In this document: positions 1-12,695 of the stretch, one piece after another
Layout of the letters: each line of letters starts with the position of its first letter
How positions within the stretch are numbered: the first letter of the stretch is position 1
DNA from: Microbispora corallina
Lineage (GTDB): Bacteria; Actinomycetota; Actinomycetes; Streptosporangiales; Streptosporangiaceae
DNA: 64,000 bases
Reading direction: 5' to 3'
NCBI RefSeq assembly: GCF_016863035.1
Contig: NZ_BOOC01000036.1
Span: 1-64,000 of the forward strand
Notes under the pieces: generated by a model
Database searches by the model: none
What the model saw: the letters and a program-made list of their open reading frames with translations, nothing else
Told to the model about the DNA's origin: nothing
Position numbers and translations under genes: made by a program

Positions 1-186
1 ACCGTCGGTCCAGAACGAATAGAAGTAGCCGTTGTTCGTGCCGGTCTGATTGGTGGTGATCGCCGCGTGGGCGACGCCGGGCAGCAGCGCCACGACCGCG
101 GCCAGCGCCACGGCGCAGGCACGGCCGATGAGCAACCCGGCACGGCCGCGTCTGCGGCCCCTCGGGAGAACGGGGACGTCGTTCAC
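1..186 (-). CDS. Secreted GH11 endo-1,4-beta-xylanase, N-terminal part only
   Basis: Partial gene running off the left edge; 62 codons are visible. The reading is an Arg-rich N-region, a hydrophobic core ([15 protein letters not shown]), an AHA-type signal cleavage site, and then [19 protein letters not shown]. That last stretch is the characteristic first strand of glycoside hydrolase family 11 xylanases, which cut internal beta-1,4 bonds of xylan outside the cell. The GTG at 186 is chosen because a perfect AGGAGG lies 6 nt upstream. An in-frame ATG at 201 has no ribosome site and overlaps the AGGAGG. The catalytic glutamates and any binding module lie outside the window. Upstream DNA holds repeated CGAAA elements that may control it. 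Confidence 0.85.
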   Translation of the reverse strand, partial: MNDVPVLPRGRRRGRAGLLIGRACAVALAAVVALLPGVAHAAITTNQTGTNNGYFYSFWTDG

Positions 187-628
187 GTGCTTCCTCCTCA
201 TGCGGGCCTGGTGGGGGATCGCCAGGCGGCGTGAATCGGTTCGACAAGGTCAGGCCCCCGTCGCCGAAAGTATCGGCGCAGTGGCGAAAGTATCGATTCG
301 CCTCCTCTGGGCTGTCAACGAGTCGGAAACGTCCCCGAAACCTCGTGATGATCGATCATTTCTCACGAGAGAGCATCCGACCTGGTCGGCGGCCGGAAGC
401 CTTGACCGGGCGCGCTCGGATCGGTCGGAGAAGGCGCTGGTCGAGTGGTCGGGATCCAGGCCGATGCGGTTGAAATTTTCAGCGATCCGAGAAGTGGGAG
501 AGGCGACACACACGTCTTCCCCTCGGAGGCATGCGCCGTCCCCACCAGGGTGATCGGCGGACGGCATCCGCCACTGTCGCCGGCGTCCTCCCCCAGCCGG
601 TACGGCGGGCAGGCGAACTGCCGATCGC
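187..628. other. Intergenic region between the xylanase and acetyltransferase genes
   Basis: About 440 bp without a supportable gene. It holds the xylanase ribosome site (AGGAGG at 193-198 on the minus strand) and the CGAAA repeats at 265-345. The remaining short reading frames on both strands look like GC-driven noise. Confidence 0.6.
265..345 (-). promoter_or_regulatory. CGAAA-type repeats upstream of the xylanase gene
   Basis: The 11-mer CGAAAGTATCG occurs twice, at 265-275 and 285-295, with starts exactly 20 bp apart. A degenerate copy (CGAAACCTCG) lies at 336-345. They sit 80-160 bp upstream of the xylanase start. CGAAA-containing repeats are known in front of actinomycete xylanase genes as regulator targets. 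That these copies bind a regulator is inference from position and spacing. Confidence 0.45.
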
Positions 629-1153
629 TCAGTGAGTCGCGGGAGCCGGATCGCTTCGCAGCCTGCTGTACATCCAGCCGTCGCGCCACCGACCGGCACG
701 GAACTCCACCGCGCGCAGCACGCCCTCCAGCGTGAAGCCGGCCTTCTCCAGCGACTTCTGTTCGGCGATGTTCTCGGGGTGGGTGGCCGCCTGGATGCGC
801 TCGGCCGGGGTGTGGGTGAACAGGTAGTCGCACAACATCGCCTGAGCGCGCCAGCCGATGCCGCGCCCGCGCCAGTCCGGCAGCAGGGCGATCCCTATCT
901 CCCAGTATCGGGAGACCCCGAACCCCCGCGCCGACCAGCTCACGACGCCCGCGGCCGCGCCGTCGACCTCGACGATGATCCTGCTGTCGTCGTCACCCAG
1001 GTAGCCGTCGGCGGCGAAGCGCCGCGCCGGGGCCTGCGCGTCGCGGAACCCCGTCCAGTCCAGGCCGATCAACCCCGGCTCGGTGACGAAACGCCGGAAC
1101 ATGTCGAGGTCGTCCTCCGTCACCGGCCGCAGTCGTATCCCAAGCGCGCTCAT
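629..1153 (-). CDS. GNAT-family N-acetyltransferase (RimJ/RimL-like)
   Basis: A 174-residue cytoplasmic acetyl-CoA-dependent N-acetyltransferase. The order is typical of the RimJ/RimL-like branch: an N-terminal strand RLRPVTEDDLDMFRRFV, a central strand EIGIALLPDWRGRG containing the R/Q-x-x-G-x-G/A pyrophosphate-binding loop, then NIAEQKSLEKAGFTLEGVLR, which is the usual conserved Asn and C-terminal helix. The substrate cannot be told from sequence; amino groups of a ribosomal protein, an antibiotic or a small amine are all possible. The ATG at 1153 is preferred over an upstream start at 1186 because GGGGAGG lies 7 nt before it. It is probably a single-gene transcript. Confidence 0.8.
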   Translation of the reverse strand: MSALGIRLRPVTEDDLDMFRRFVTEPGLIGLDWTGFRDAQAPARRFAADGYLGDDDSRIIVEVDGAAAGVVSWSARGFGVSRYWEIGIALLPDWRGRGIGWRAQAMLCDYLFTHTPAERIQAATHPENIAEQKSLEKAGFTLEGVLRAVEFRAGRWRDGWMYSRLRSDPAPATH

Positions 1154-1246
1154 CGCGGCACCTCCCCTGGTGATGCGCACGTCCACAAGATCGTCAGTGG
1201 CCTGGACCCTACCTCGCCGAGTAGTGCGGCGCGTGACGCCGGGGAC

Positions 1247-1603
1247 CTACTGGCCGAAGGAGAACCGCAGCTGAGCGTTGATCAGGAAGTTGAGCCGGTG
1301 GCGCAGATGGCCGATGACGGCCTGGTCTGGAGCTTCTCCAGGCGTCGACAGCGTCCAGCGCAGGGCGCATCCGTTCTCCGCCGGCCGGATGTCGAACCGG
1401 ATCTCGTCGTCGGGCCTGTCAGGCCACAGCGACGACCAGACCACGAGTTCCGGCTTCACCGCCTGGAGGATGCGAGGGTCGACCTCGTCGGGACGCAGAT
1501 CGAGCCATGGGCGCCCACCGGGTCGCCGTGGATCGGCCAGACTCTCCCACACCACATGAGGAGGCGGGGGTTGCTTTCGCTCTCGCGAACCCAGCTCGAT
1601 CAC
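1247..1603 (-). CDS. Small SRPBCC-fold protein of unknown ligand
   Basis: A 118-residue protein with the layout of the SRPBCC (START/polyketide cyclase-like) superfamily: an N-terminal HVVWESLADPRRPGGRPWL helix-loop, a run of beta strands (PELVVWSSLW, DEIRFDIRPAENGCALRWTLST) and a C-terminal amphipathic helix AVIGHLRHRLNFLINAQLR that would cover the hydrophobic cavity. Single-domain proteins like this bind small hydrophobic ligands or act as stress-linked carriers; no catalytic residue is visible. The start codon is a GTG without a good ribosome site, so the N-terminus is uncertain. It lies convergently behind the acetyltransferase gene with a gap of under 100 bp. Confidence 0.65.
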   Translation of the reverse strand: MIELGSRERKQPPPPHVVWESLADPRRPGGRPWLDLRPDEVDPRILQAVKPELVVWSSLWPDRPDDEIRFDIRPAENGCALRWTLSTPGEAPDQAVIGHLRHRLNFLINAQLRFSFGQ

Positions 1604-1880
1604 TTCAACAGTCTAAAGACCGGTCCCGCCCGCGCCCGATGGCCAGGTCTGCTCGCCAGGGTTTCGCAATGGCAGGACGCGCAGTGACTCCGTGAACATT
1701 TCAGGCCATGACTCGGACGGCGCCCGCGCGGAACCTCCTCCGGCGACGACGTGACCGCGAAAAGACCAAAGCTCATCCCGTACGGAACGGGCGACGGCCG
1801 GACAGGCGGCTTCCACACGACGAGCCCGGGTGGACGACCACCACTCGTGAAAGCGCTCTCTCGCACGTACGGTGTCGGGC

Positions 1881-2694
1881 ATGGAGCTAACTGAGATCCG
1901 GAGATACCCGGTCAAGTCGGTTTCAGGGTGGGTGATGGATTCGGCGGTCGTGGAGCCATGGGGGCTGGCGGGCGACCGCCGCTGGGCCGTCGTGGACGAG
2001 CAGGGGGAACTGCACTGGGCCGGGGAGAACCCCCGGATGCTGTCCGTCGTGGCCAGCGCCACGGACGAGGACGGGCTGCTGCTCGACGCGCCGGGGATGC
2101 CCCAGCTGAAGGTGCCCCCGGCCACCGGAGAGAGCGTTCCCGTGGGCTTCGTCGAACTGGACTACGCGACACTCGCGCACCCCGACGCGCACGCCTGGTT
2201 CACCCGCCTGCTCGGCAAACCCGCCCGCCTGATCTGGCTCGACGACCCCAACCGCTGCGCCGTCCCGCCCTCGCACGGCGGCCTGCCCGGCGACGTCGTC
2301 ACCTTCGCCGGGGACGCCCCCATCCTGCTCACCTCCCGTTCCTCGCTGCGGCAACTGGACGACTGGATCTGCCGTGGAACGCCAGGAGGACCCGCCCGCT
2401 CCCCTGGACATGGCCAGATTCCGCCCCAACCTCGTGATCGACGGCGCACCCCCGTACGCCGAGGACGACTGGCGCGAGATCCGCATCGGGCCGCTCGCCT
2501 TCCGGGTCTCGGAACGCTGCGACCGGTGCGCCGTCCCCACCTACGACCCGGTCACCCTGGAGAAGGGCAAGGAGCCTCTCCGCACCCTCGCCCGCCACCG
2601 CCGCTGGGACGGCAGGACCTGGTTCGGCATCCGCCTGATCCCCCGAGGTCGCGGCGAACTGCGACTCGGCGACCCGGTCACCGTCCTGGCCTGA
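1881..2694 (+). pseudogene. MOSC-domain protein split by a frameshift
   Basis: Two reading frames together make one MOSC protein. The first (from ATG 1881, or GTG 1872) reads MELTEIRRYPVKSVSGW...GDRRWAVVD, the MOSC N-terminal beta-barrel, and runs to LTSRSSLRQLDDWI near 2370. The second frame continues from VERQEDPPAPLDMARFRPN through SERCDRCAVPTYDP and KEPLRTLARHRRWDG to LGDPVTVLA at 2694, the catalytic MOSC domain with its conserved Cys. The codon phase moves by one base between about 2366 and 2374, equal to one inserted base or two lost bases. MOSC proteins carry sulfur to molybdenum cofactor or reduce N-hydroxylated compounds. Both halves are otherwise intact, so a recent mutation or a sequencing error is likely. 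No clear ribosome site precedes the start. Confidence 0.75.
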
Positions 2695-6134
<3,440 letters not shown>

Positions 6135-6343
6135 CCTGCCGCTCACCTGGCCGATTCCCGTTCACCGCGCGTCTGTGTTCAGCGTTACCGGGCAATGTCG
6201 TCACATGGCAACGGGCGCGGAGCGGAACGAGCGGGATTGGCTGCTGGTCAGCGTGTCCACGGGTGCCATCGCTTCAATCCGGGTATGTGTAGGCAACTGC
6301 GGTAGCTGGGCGCGGTCTGCTGTGTCGAGCGAGGAGCGCGGAC

Positions 6344-7120
6344 GTGGACTACGAAGAGTTCCTCGAAATCGTGAGCCGCCAGACCGGCCTGGACGCCGAG
6401 GCCGCTCAGCGCGCCATACAGGCGACACTCGAGACGCTCGCGCGGCGCCTGTCGAAGGGTGAGAGCCGCGACCTGCTCCGGCAACTGCCCGCCGAGCTGA
6501 AGCCGTACGTCTACACGGACGAGGCCCCCGAGGCCTTCGACGTCGACGAGTTCCTCCGGCGCGTGGCCGAGCGGGAGCAGGTGGACGTCGAGGAGGCCGA
6601 ACGGCGCGCGCGAGCCGTCTTCTGGGCGCTGGGCGGTGCCCTGGACGCCAAGGAGGTGGCCGACCTGGCGGCGGACCTGCCGGAGGAATTCGACCCCCTG
6701 GTGGCCGAGGCCCAGCGGCGGCACGTCGAGGTCATGCGGTCCTCGGAGTTCCTCAGCAGGGTCGCCAGACGGACCGGCCTCGACGCCGAGGGTGCCGAAA
6801 GCGCCACGGCGGCCGTGCTGGAGACGCTCGCGGAGCGCATCGCCGCAGGCGAGGTCAGGGACCTCATCCGCGAACTGCCGGTCCGACTGCACCCACCACT
6901 GAGGCGGGGCATCGCCGGTCGCTCCGGCACGGCCACACGGATGGGGCTGGAGGAGTTTCTGCGCCGGGTGGCTGAGCGAGAGGGCGTGTCCCTTGACCAG
7001 GCGCGGGAACATGCCGCCGCCGTGTTCGCCACATTGCGCGAGGCCATTACGGACAAGGAGTTCTTCGACGTCACCGTCCAGTTGCCGGACGAGTACCGGG
7101 CCCTGCTTCCCCATCCGTGA
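6344..7120 (+). CDS. Tandem DUF2267 protein
   Basis: A 258-residue soluble, very acidic helical protein made of two DUF2267 units (about 1-125 and 128-258). Each unit has two related halves: EEFLEIVSRQTGLDAEAAQRAIQATLETLARRL and VDEFLRRVAEREQVDVEEAERRARAVFWAL in the first, EFLSRVARRTGLDAEGAE and EEFLRRVAEREGVSLDQAREHAAAVFATL in the second. Most DUF2267 proteins have one unit, so this is an internal duplication. The biochemical function is unknown; the family is often found near general-stress genes, as here. The start is a GTG with GAGGAG about 9 nt upstream. It opens the long + strand stress block. Confidence 0.8.
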   Translation: MDYEEFLEIVSRQTGLDAEAAQRAIQATLETLARRLSKGESRDLLRQLPAELKPYVYTDEAPEAFDVDEFLRRVAEREQVDVEEAERRARAVFWALGGALDAKEVADLAADLPEEFDPLVAEAQRRHVEVMRSSEFLSRVARRTGLDAEGAESATAAVLETLAERIAAGEVRDLIRELPVRLHPPLRRGIAGRSGTATRMGLEEFLRRVAEREGVSLDQAREHAAAVFATLREAITDKEFFDVTVQLPDEYRALLPHP

Positions 7121-7129
7121 GCGGGCGAC

Positions 7130-7224
7130 GGCCGGGCCCGCCGTTCCACCTGCTCCATGAACCCCGGCAGGTCCTCGAAACCGCGCCAGTAGCAGGTCAC
7201 CTCTTCCCGTGGAGGCCCTGACAC
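7130..7224 (-). pseudogene. Remnant of an SRPBCC stress-protein gene
   Basis: On the minus strand the stretch PPREEVTCYWRGFEDLPGFM is readable. It matches the signature of actinobacterial SRPBCC/cyclase-dehydrase stress proteins, in which a P-x-E-E-V segment is followed by W-R-x-F-E-x-L-P-x-F-M. Beyond about 30 residues the frame enters the DUF2267 gene and similarity ends; upstream there is no start or leader. It looks like a leftover fragment from deletion. Short length keeps confidence low. Confidence 0.4.
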
Positions 7225-7401
7225 GTCACAGGCCCGGCGAGGCGGTTCCGGGTGCGGTCACGGCGGTCGTCTCAGACCGTCGTGACCGCGGTTTCGCCCC
7301 CGTGCGCAAGGAGTCCGGCCGGAGTGAGAAGGTGTGGGGGACGGCATGCTGGCACAGCCGGCCTCCGGCACCGCTCGGGCCGCAGGCTGCCGGAGGTCTC
7401 C

Positions 7402-8484
7402 GTGGACCTGCGAAACGTTTCGGAACGGGCGCCGCAGGCGTTGCACATCGCGATGGTCGCCCCGCCGTGGTACGACATCCCGCCCAAGGGGTACGGCGGC
7501 ATCGAGTCGATGACGGCGGATCTCGTCCGCGGGCTGCTCGCCCGCGGGCACCGGGTTACCGTGATCGGCGCGGGCGACGGAGTCGATCGGCGCACGTACA
7601 ACGAGCCGCCGTCGGCGAGGATCGGAGAGGCGTATCCGGAAGTCGTGCACACTGCCAGGGCGGAGCGCTTCCTGTGTGGGCTGGCGCCCGACGTGGTCCA
7701 CGACCATTCGCTCGCCGGCCCGTTGTGCGCGTTGGCACGTACGGCTCCCACCGTGGTCACCTGCCATGGCGACGTCCGGGGCGAACTCGGCGCCTACTAC
7801 CGGGCCCTCGGCACCGCCGTCAACCTCGTGGCCATCTCTTCGTCGCAGCGGGCGAGCGCACCCGACCTCAATTGGGTCGCGCAGGTGCACAATGCCGTGG
7901 ATGTCGCCACGTTCCCGTTCCGCGCTCGTAAGGAGGAATGGGTCCTGTGGGTGGGCCGACTGCATCCCGACAAGGGTGCTCACCTGGCCATCGAGGCCGC
8001 CCGGGCGGCCGGCCGGTCCATCGTCCTGGCGGGCAAGCAGACAGAGGGAATCGAACAGGCGTACTTCCGGGAGCACGTCATGCCGCTGCTCGGCCGGGCG
8101 GCGCGGTACGTGGGCGAGGCTGACGCCGCACTGAAGCGTGACCTGCTGTCCCGGGCTCGTTGCCTGGTGTTCCCGGTGCAGTGGGAGGAGCCGTTCGGCA
8201 TGGTCATGATCGAGGCCATGGCCTGCGGCACACCGGTGGTGGCACTGAGCAGGGGCGCGGTTCCCGAGGTCGTCCTGGACGGGGTGACGGGCAGCGTCCG
8301 TCACGATGTCGGGCAGCTTGCGGTCGCCATCGAGGAGGCAGGGAGACTGGAGCCGGCGGCCGTGCGCGCCTACGCGCTGCAACGCTTCGACGTCTCGGTG
8401 ATGACCGAGGCCTACGAACGCGTGTACCAGCAGGTCTTCGCGCCGATACATGACCCGGGCCGTCCGGCGGGACGGGAAGGGTGA
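7402..8484 (+). CDS. GT4-type glycosyltransferase
   Basis: A 360-residue GT-B fold retaining glycosyltransferase. The N-terminal Rossmann half begins ALHIAMVAPPWYDIPPKGYGGIE, where the Gly-rich loop after the first strand is typical of GT4 acceptor sites. The C-terminal half has the EEWVLWVGRLHPDKG strand and the nucleotide-sugar signature EEPFGMVMIEAMACGTPVVAL with the conserved E-x7-E pair. It probably transfers a sugar from a nucleotide donor to a glycan or small molecule; trehalose, glycogen or cell-wall roles are all possible. The GTG at 7402 is chosen because CGGAGG lies 5 nt upstream and residues before it match nothing. It lies second in the + strand stress block. Confidence 0.8.
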   Translation: MDLRNVSERAPQALHIAMVAPPWYDIPPKGYGGIESMTADLVRGLLARGHRVTVIGAGDGVDRRTYNEPPSARIGEAYPEVVHTARAERFLCGLAPDVVHDHSLAGPLCALARTAPTVVTCHGDVRGELGAYYRALGTAVNLVAISSSQRASAPDLNWVAQVHNAVDVATFPFRARKEEWVLWVGRLHPDKGAHLAIEAARAAGRSIVLAGKQTEGIEQAYFREHVMPLLGRAARYVGEADAALKRDLLSRARCLVFPVQWEEPFGMVMIEAMACGTPVVALSRGAVPEVVLDGVTGSVRHDVGQLAVAIEEAGRLEPAAVRAYALQRFDVSVMTEAYERVYQQVFAPIHDPGRPAGREG

Positions 8485-8813
8485 ACTCGTGAAGCCACGA
8501 CGCCTGACCGAACCAAGTACGGAGTTGCTTCGCACCTGGCGCTCCCCCTGGGCGACTGCCACTGCTCATGCGAGGCAGGAAGGGTGGTGCGAGGGAACGG
8601 CAGGCGGGATCCTGGGGTGGGGGACGAAATCCCGTCGGGGTGTTCACGAGCCCACGGGGGATACGCGTCATAGGGATTGTTCTCGCTGGTAGAGCCCTGA
8701 CGCCCACCAACGTCGAAGGTGGCGTGGATTCCGGTTCTCCCGCCCGGGCCGATGCGCATCGGCGGCGGAGCGAGTGGTCTTCACGAGCTGGAACAGCCGA
8801 GGGGGTTGGTCCC
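8485..8813. other. Intergenic region upstream of the chaperone group
   Basis: About 330 bp with no supportable gene. As the longest gap inside the stress block it is the likely site of the promoter for the general-stress/dnaK group. I see no CIRCE element and no HAIR/HspR palindrome here; only a weak GGGA-N5-TCCC symmetry near 8623-8635 is visible. Confidence 0.5.
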
Positions 8814-9281
8814 GTGAACGTCCCGAGAACAGCAGGGTCCCACAAGGTGGTGCTGGCCACCTACAGCAGCTACGACGCGGCCCAGCACGCGGTGGACGTC
8901 CTGGCCCGCCACGACTTCCCGATCGAACACGTCACCATCGTGGGCTGCGATCTGCGGTGGGAGGAGAAGGTGCTCGGGCGATGGGGCTTCGGCAGGGCGC
9001 TCCTCACCGGCGCGGGTACCGGCGGCTGGATCGGCCTTCTCATCGGCGTGATATTCGCGATCTTCAGCCCGTGGGCCGGATGGGCCATCGGCTCCTCGAT
9101 CGTGCTCGGGCTGATCTTCGGCCTCGTCTGGGGTGCGATCAGTCACGTGGTGCAGCACCGGGCGTTCGCCTCGATGCCTGCGGTCGTCGCCGACCACTAC
9201 GACATCCTCGTCGACCCCGAGTTCGCCGACGAGGCCCGGCGCGTGCTCACGGACGCTCGTGAGACCGCTGCGCTCAGGTGA
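8814..9281 (+). CDS. General stress protein with YflT-like and Gly-rich membrane domains
   Basis: A 155-residue protein. The N-terminal part (about 5-50, [35 protein letters not shown]) matches the YflT/general stress 17M domain, a ferredoxin-like fold found in stress proteins of Firmicutes and Actinobacteria. A central Gly-rich hydrophobic stretch (about 62-107, [19 protein letters not shown] and [19 protein letters not shown]) makes two membrane or membrane-inserting helices. The C-terminal part ends with [19 protein letters not shown], as in its relatives. The role is structural or stress-linked but unknown. GTG 8814 is the first start in frame with the domain, preceded by GAGGGGG. It lies 24 bp before dnaK and is probably co-transcribed with it. 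Confidence 0.8.
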   Translation: MNVPRTAGSHKVVLATYSSYDAAQHAVDVLARHDFPIEHVTIVGCDLRWEEKVLGRWGFGRALLTGAGTGGWIGLLIGVIFAIFSPWAGWAIGSSIVLGLIFGLVWGAISHVVQHRAFASMPAVVADHYDILVDPEFADEARRVLTDARETAALR

Positions 9282-9305
9282 GCGCGCCAGGAGGGGGATG
9301 AGGAC

Positions 9306-11198
9306 ATGGCCAAGGCGGTGGGCATCGACCTCGGCACGACGAACTCGGTCATCGCGACCACGGAGGACGCGCATCCAACGGTCGTCCCGAACGCCGAGGG
9401 GTCGCGCACGACTCCCTCGGTGGTGGCCTTCACGGACCAGGGTGAGGTGCTGGTGGGCCAGATGGCCAGACGCCAGGCGATCCTCAACCCGAAGGGCACG
9501 ATCTATTCGGCCAAGCGCTTCATCGGGCGCAAGTTCGACGAGGTACAGAGCGAGATCAAGGCGGTCTCGTTCGACGTCGTGCCGGGCCCGGACGGCGCCG
9601 TGCGGTTCAAGGTGCGCGACAAGCTGTACGCGCCGGAGGAGATCTCCGCCTTCGTCCTGCGCAAACTGGCCTCGGACGCCGGGAAGTTCCTGGGCGAGAA
9701 GGTCAACGAGGCCGTCATCACGGTGCCCGCGTACTTCAACGACGCCCAGCGGCAGGCCACCAAGGACGCCGGCAAGATCGCCGGCTTGGAGGTCCTGCGC
9801 ATCATCAACGAGCCCACCGCCGCGGCCCTGGCCTACGGGCTCGACAAGAAGGGCAACGAGACGGTCCTGGTGTTCGACCTGGGCGGCGGCACGTTCGACG
9901 TGAGCATCCTGGACATCGGCGAGGGCGTGATCGAGGTGCGGGCCACCTCGGGCGACACGCACCTGGGCGGCGACGACTTCGACCGGCGCATCGTGGACTA
10001 CCTGGCCGACGAGTTCCAGCGCGACCAGGGGATCGACCTGCGGCGCGATCCGCAGGCCCTCCAGCGGCTGTTCGAGGCCGCGGAGAAGGCCAAGGTGGAG
10101 CTGTCGGCGGTCACGCAGACGCAGATCAGCCTGCCGTTCATCACGGCTGACGCGACCGGCCCCAAGCACCTCAACACCACGCTGATGCGCTCGACATTCG
10201 AGGAGATCACCCACGACCTGCTCGAACGCTGCCGGGGTCCGGTGGAGCAGGCCATGGCCGACGCGAAGCTGACGACGAACGACCTCGACGAGGTGATCCT
10301 CGTCGGCGGCTCCACCCGCATGCCGGCCGTGCAGCAACTCGTGCGGCGGCTGACGGGCAAGGAACCGAACATGACGGTCAACCCGGACGAGGTCGTGGCC
10401 GTCGGCGCGGCCGTCCAGGCCGCCATCATCAAGGGTGAGCTGAAGGACGTCGTGCTGCTCGACGTCACTCCTCTGTCGCTCGGCGTCGAGACGCTCGGCG
10501 GCGTGATGACGAAGATCATTGACAGGAACACCACGATCCCGGCCCGCCGCACGGAGACGTTCAGCACGGCGGACGACAACCAGTCGGCCGTGGACGTGGT
10601 CATCCTGCAGGGCGAGCGCGAGCGGGCCGCCGACAACCGGGTGCTCGGCCGGTTCCGGCTGGAGAACATCCGGCCCGCGCCGCGCGGGGTGCCGCAGATC
10701 GAGGTCACCACCGACATCGACGCCAACGGCATTCTGAACGTCTCCGCCAAGGACAAGGACACCGGCGCCGAGCAGCGGATCACGATCAGCGAGAGCTCCA
10801 ACCTGGACAAGAGCGAAATCGACCGGATGGTCGCCGACGCGGAGCGGCACCGCACCGAGGACGCGCAGCTTCGCGCCGCGATCGACGCGCGCAACGAGCT
10901 TGACTCGGTCGCCCACCAGGTGGAACGCCGGCTCTCGGAGCTGGGCGAGGCCGTCCCGGTGCACGAGAAGGCGCGGGCCGAGCAGCTGATCATGGAGGCG
11001 CGTCAGGCGGTCAAGGAAGAGGCGCCCATCGACCGGCTGCGCAGCCTGACCGCGGAGCTGCAGCAGGTCTATCACGGCCTCGGGGTGGCGGCGTCCGCCG
11101 CCCAGACCCAGGAGCCGGCTCAGGCCGGGTCCGGCCAGGCCGCCGCCGGCCCCTCGGACGAGGACGTCATCGACGCCGAGTTCACCAGCCCCGAATAG
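9306..11198 (+). CDS. dnaK: Hsp70 chaperone DnaK
   Basis: A 630-residue cytoplasmic ATP-driven chaperone that binds exposed hydrophobic peptide segments. It opens with the ATPase signature [12 protein letters not shown] and has the second ([12 protein letters not shown]) and third ([17 protein letters not shown]) Hsp70 signatures. These are followed by the [14 protein letters not shown] linker and substrate-binding domain, a helical lid ([13 protein letters not shown]) and a Gly/Ala-rich tail ending DEDVIDAEF. The length is that of normal DnaK. It lies in a dnaK-grpE-dnaJ-cbpM-clpB operon. Because the partner genes are cbpA-type dnaJ plus cbpM rather than hspR, this is probably a second, stress-dedicated DnaK, with the main one elsewhere (inference). 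The ribosome site is AGGAGG 15-20 nt before the ATG. Confidence 0.97.
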   Translation: MAKAVGIDLGTTNSVIATTEDAHPTVVPNAEGSRTTPSVVAFTDQGEVLVGQMARRQAILNPKGTIYSAKRFIGRKFDEVQSEIKAVSFDVVPGPDGAVRFKVRDKLYAPEEISAFVLRKLASDAGKFLGEKVNEAVITVPAYFNDAQRQATKDAGKIAGLEVLRIINEPTAAALAYGLDKKGNETVLVFDLGGGTFDVSILDIGEGVIEVRATSGDTHLGGDDFDRRIVDYLADEFQRDQGIDLRRDPQALQRLFEAAEKAKVELSAVTQTQISLPFITADATGPKHLNTTLMRSTFEEITHDLLERCRGPVEQAMADAKLTTNDLDEVILVGGSTRMPAVQQLVRRLTGKEPNMTVNPDEVVAVGAAVQAAIIKGELKDVVLLDVTPLSLGVETLGGVMTKIIDRNTTIPARRTETFSTADDNQSAVDVVILQGERERAADNRVLGRFRLENIRPAPRGVPQIEVTTDIDANGILNVSAKDKDTGAEQRITISESSNLDKSEIDRMVADAERHRTEDAQLRAAIDARNELDSVAHQVERRLSELGEAVPVHEKARAEQLIMEARQAVKEEAPIDRLRSLTAELQQVYHGLGVAASAAQTQEPAQAGSGQAAAGPSDEDVIDAEFTSPE

Positions 11199-11211
11199 CC
11201 CGTGACATGAC

Positions 11212-11706
11212 ATGACCGAGCAAAATGAGACACCACCTCCGGAGCCCCGGCAGGACGTCGAGGAGTCCGTTGCGGAGAAGCTCGCCGAGCTGGAGGACCG
11301 GTGGCTGCGGGCCGTCGCCGAGCTCGACAACCTCCGCAAGCGTGTCGCGCGCGACTTGGACCGGCAGCGGATCGACGAGCGCACGCGGGTCGCGGCGGAG
11401 TGGCTGCCGGTGGTCGACAACCTGGAACTCGCGCTCAAGCACGCCGGCGCCGACGCCGACGCGGTGATCGAGGGGGTTCGGGCCGTCCGCGACCAGGCGG
11501 TCGGCGTGCTCGCGCACCTCGGCTTCCCTCGCAGAGACGACGTGGGGACGCGGTTCGACCCCGCCAGGCACGAGGCGGTCAGCACGGTCGCCGTTCCGGA
11601 CGCCGACCCCGGCACCGTCGTCGAGGTCGTACGGCCCGGCTACGGCGACGGCGCGCTGCAACTACGCCCGGCCTCCGTCGTCGTCTCCACGAAGGCCGAC
11701 GAGTGA
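11212..11706 (+). CDS. grpE: Nucleotide exchange factor GrpE
   Basis: A 164-residue GrpE that releases ADP from DnaK. An acidic disordered N-terminus (about 1-20) is followed by the long dimerising coiled coil ([30 protein letters not shown]), where AELDNLRKR is the family hallmark. The C-terminal beta domain has [23 protein letters not shown], matching the conserved F-D-P-x-x-H-E-A motif, and [20 protein letters not shown]. Its ATG lies 13 nt after dnaK with no clear ribosome site, suggesting coupling to dnaK translation. Its stop codon overlaps the start of the dnaJ-type gene in TGATG. Confidence 0.95.
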   Translation: MTEQNETPPPEPRQDVEESVAEKLAELEDRWLRAVAELDNLRKRVARDLDRQRIDERTRVAAEWLPVVDNLELALKHAGADADAVIEGVRAVRDQAVGVLAHLGFPRRDDVGTRFDPARHEAVSTVAVPDADPGTVVEVVRPGYGDGALQLRPASVVVSTKADE

Positions 11707-12695
11707 TGGCGGAGCGCGACTTCTACGAGATCCTGGGCGTGCCGAGAACGGCGGACCAGGACGAGATCCAGCGGGCCTACCGGAAGCTGGCCCGCACCTA
11801 CCATCCGGACGTCAACAAGGCCCCGGACGCCGAGGACCGTTTCAAGGAGGTCTCGGAGGCGTACGAGGTGCTGTCGGACCCCGAGACGCGGCGGCGGTAC
11901 GACGCGTTCGGGCCGGACTTCCGCCGCGTGCCCGAGGGCGTGGACCCGGCGGCGTACGCCCGTGCCCGCGCCGGAGCGGGCGCCGGCGCGGGGCGGGGCT
12001 GGGCGGGGCCGGGGCCCGCCTGGGCGCGCGGACCGGGCGGGGAGGAGATTCATTTCACCACCGGCGAGGGTTTCGAGGGCATCGACCTCGAAGACCTGTT
12101 CGGCGGCGTCTTCGGCGGGCGGGGACGCCGTGCGGCCGGCCGTGGCTGGGGTCCGGTGCCGGGCGCCGATCAGGAGGCCGAGCTGCCGCTCACGGTGGAG
12201 GAGGCCTACCGCGGCGGACGGCGGACCATCACGATTCCCGGCCCGGGAGGCGGGCGCACCCTCCAGGTGAACATACCCGCAGGGGTCACCGACGGCCAGC
12301 GGATCCGGCTCGCGGGCCAGGGCGGCGCGGGCACCGACGGCGCGCGGGCAGGGGACCTGTACCTGGTCGCGCGAATCACCGATCACCCGCGCTACCGGCT
12401 GGAGGGGCGCGACATCCACGTCCGCCTCCCGCTGACGCCGTCGGAGGCCGCGCTGGGGGCGACCATCGCGGTCGACACGCCCGGCGGGGAGGCGAAGGTG
12501 AAGGTGCCGCCGGGCACCTCGTCCGGGCGCCGTCTGCGCCTGCGCGGTCAGGGCATGCCCAACCCGCGAGGCAGGCCCGGAGACCTGCTGGCCGAGGCCC
12601 GGATCATGGTGCCGCCCAGGCTCGGTGACGAGGAGCGCCGTCTGTACGAGCAACTGGCCAGGATCTCGGCTTTCAACCCGAGGAGTCCGTCATGA
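11706..12695 (+). CDS. CbpA-type J-domain co-chaperone (DnaJ without zinc finger)
   Basis: A 329-residue co-chaperone that stimulates DnaK ATP hydrolysis. The J-domain (about 4-68) contains YHPDVNK with the essential HPD. A Gly/Ala-rich linker follows ([14 protein letters not shown]). The two C-terminal beta domains follow directly ([44 protein letters not shown] strands). The four CxxCxGxG zinc repeats of true DnaJ are absent, which places it with CbpA. The next gene encodes a CbpM-type modulator, the expected partner. Its ATG shares one base with the grpE stop codon, so translation is coupled. Confidence 0.92.
   Translation: MAERDFYEILGVPRTADQDEIQRAYRKLARTYHPDVNKAPDAEDRFKEVSEAYEVLSDPETRRRYDAFGPDFRRVPEGVDPAAYARARAGAGAGAGRGWAGPGPAWARGPGGEEIHFTTGEGFEGIDLEDLFGGVFGGRGRRAAGRGWGPVPGADQEAELPLTVEEAYRGGRRTITIPGPGGGRTLQVNIPAGVTDGQRIRLAGQGGAGTDGARAGDLYLVARITDHPRYRLEGRDIHVRLPLTPSEAALGATIAVDTPGGEAKVKVPPGTSSGRRLRLRGQGMPNPRGRPGDLLAEARIMVPPRLGDEERRLYEQLARISAFNPRSPS

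Noticed and set aside
1613..2125. Minus-strand frame opposite the MOSC gene start
   Set aside because: Overlaps the conserved MOSC frame and lacks motif or ribosome site.
8618..8640. GGGA-N5-TCCC symmetry as a DosR/DevR-type box before the chaperone group
   Set aside because: Only 4-bp arms and poor match to the known 20-bp palindrome; such symmetry is common in GC-rich DNA.
8485..9305. CIRCE or HspR (HAIR) operator before dnaK
   Set aside because: Searched by eye on both strands for TTAGCACTC/GAGTGCTAA and CTTGAGT/ACTCAAG; none found.
8781..11615. Very long open frame on the minus strand opposite dnaK
   Set aside because: It mirrors the GC-biased codon phase of dnaK/grpE, has no ribosome site and no family motif; the + strand genes are certain.
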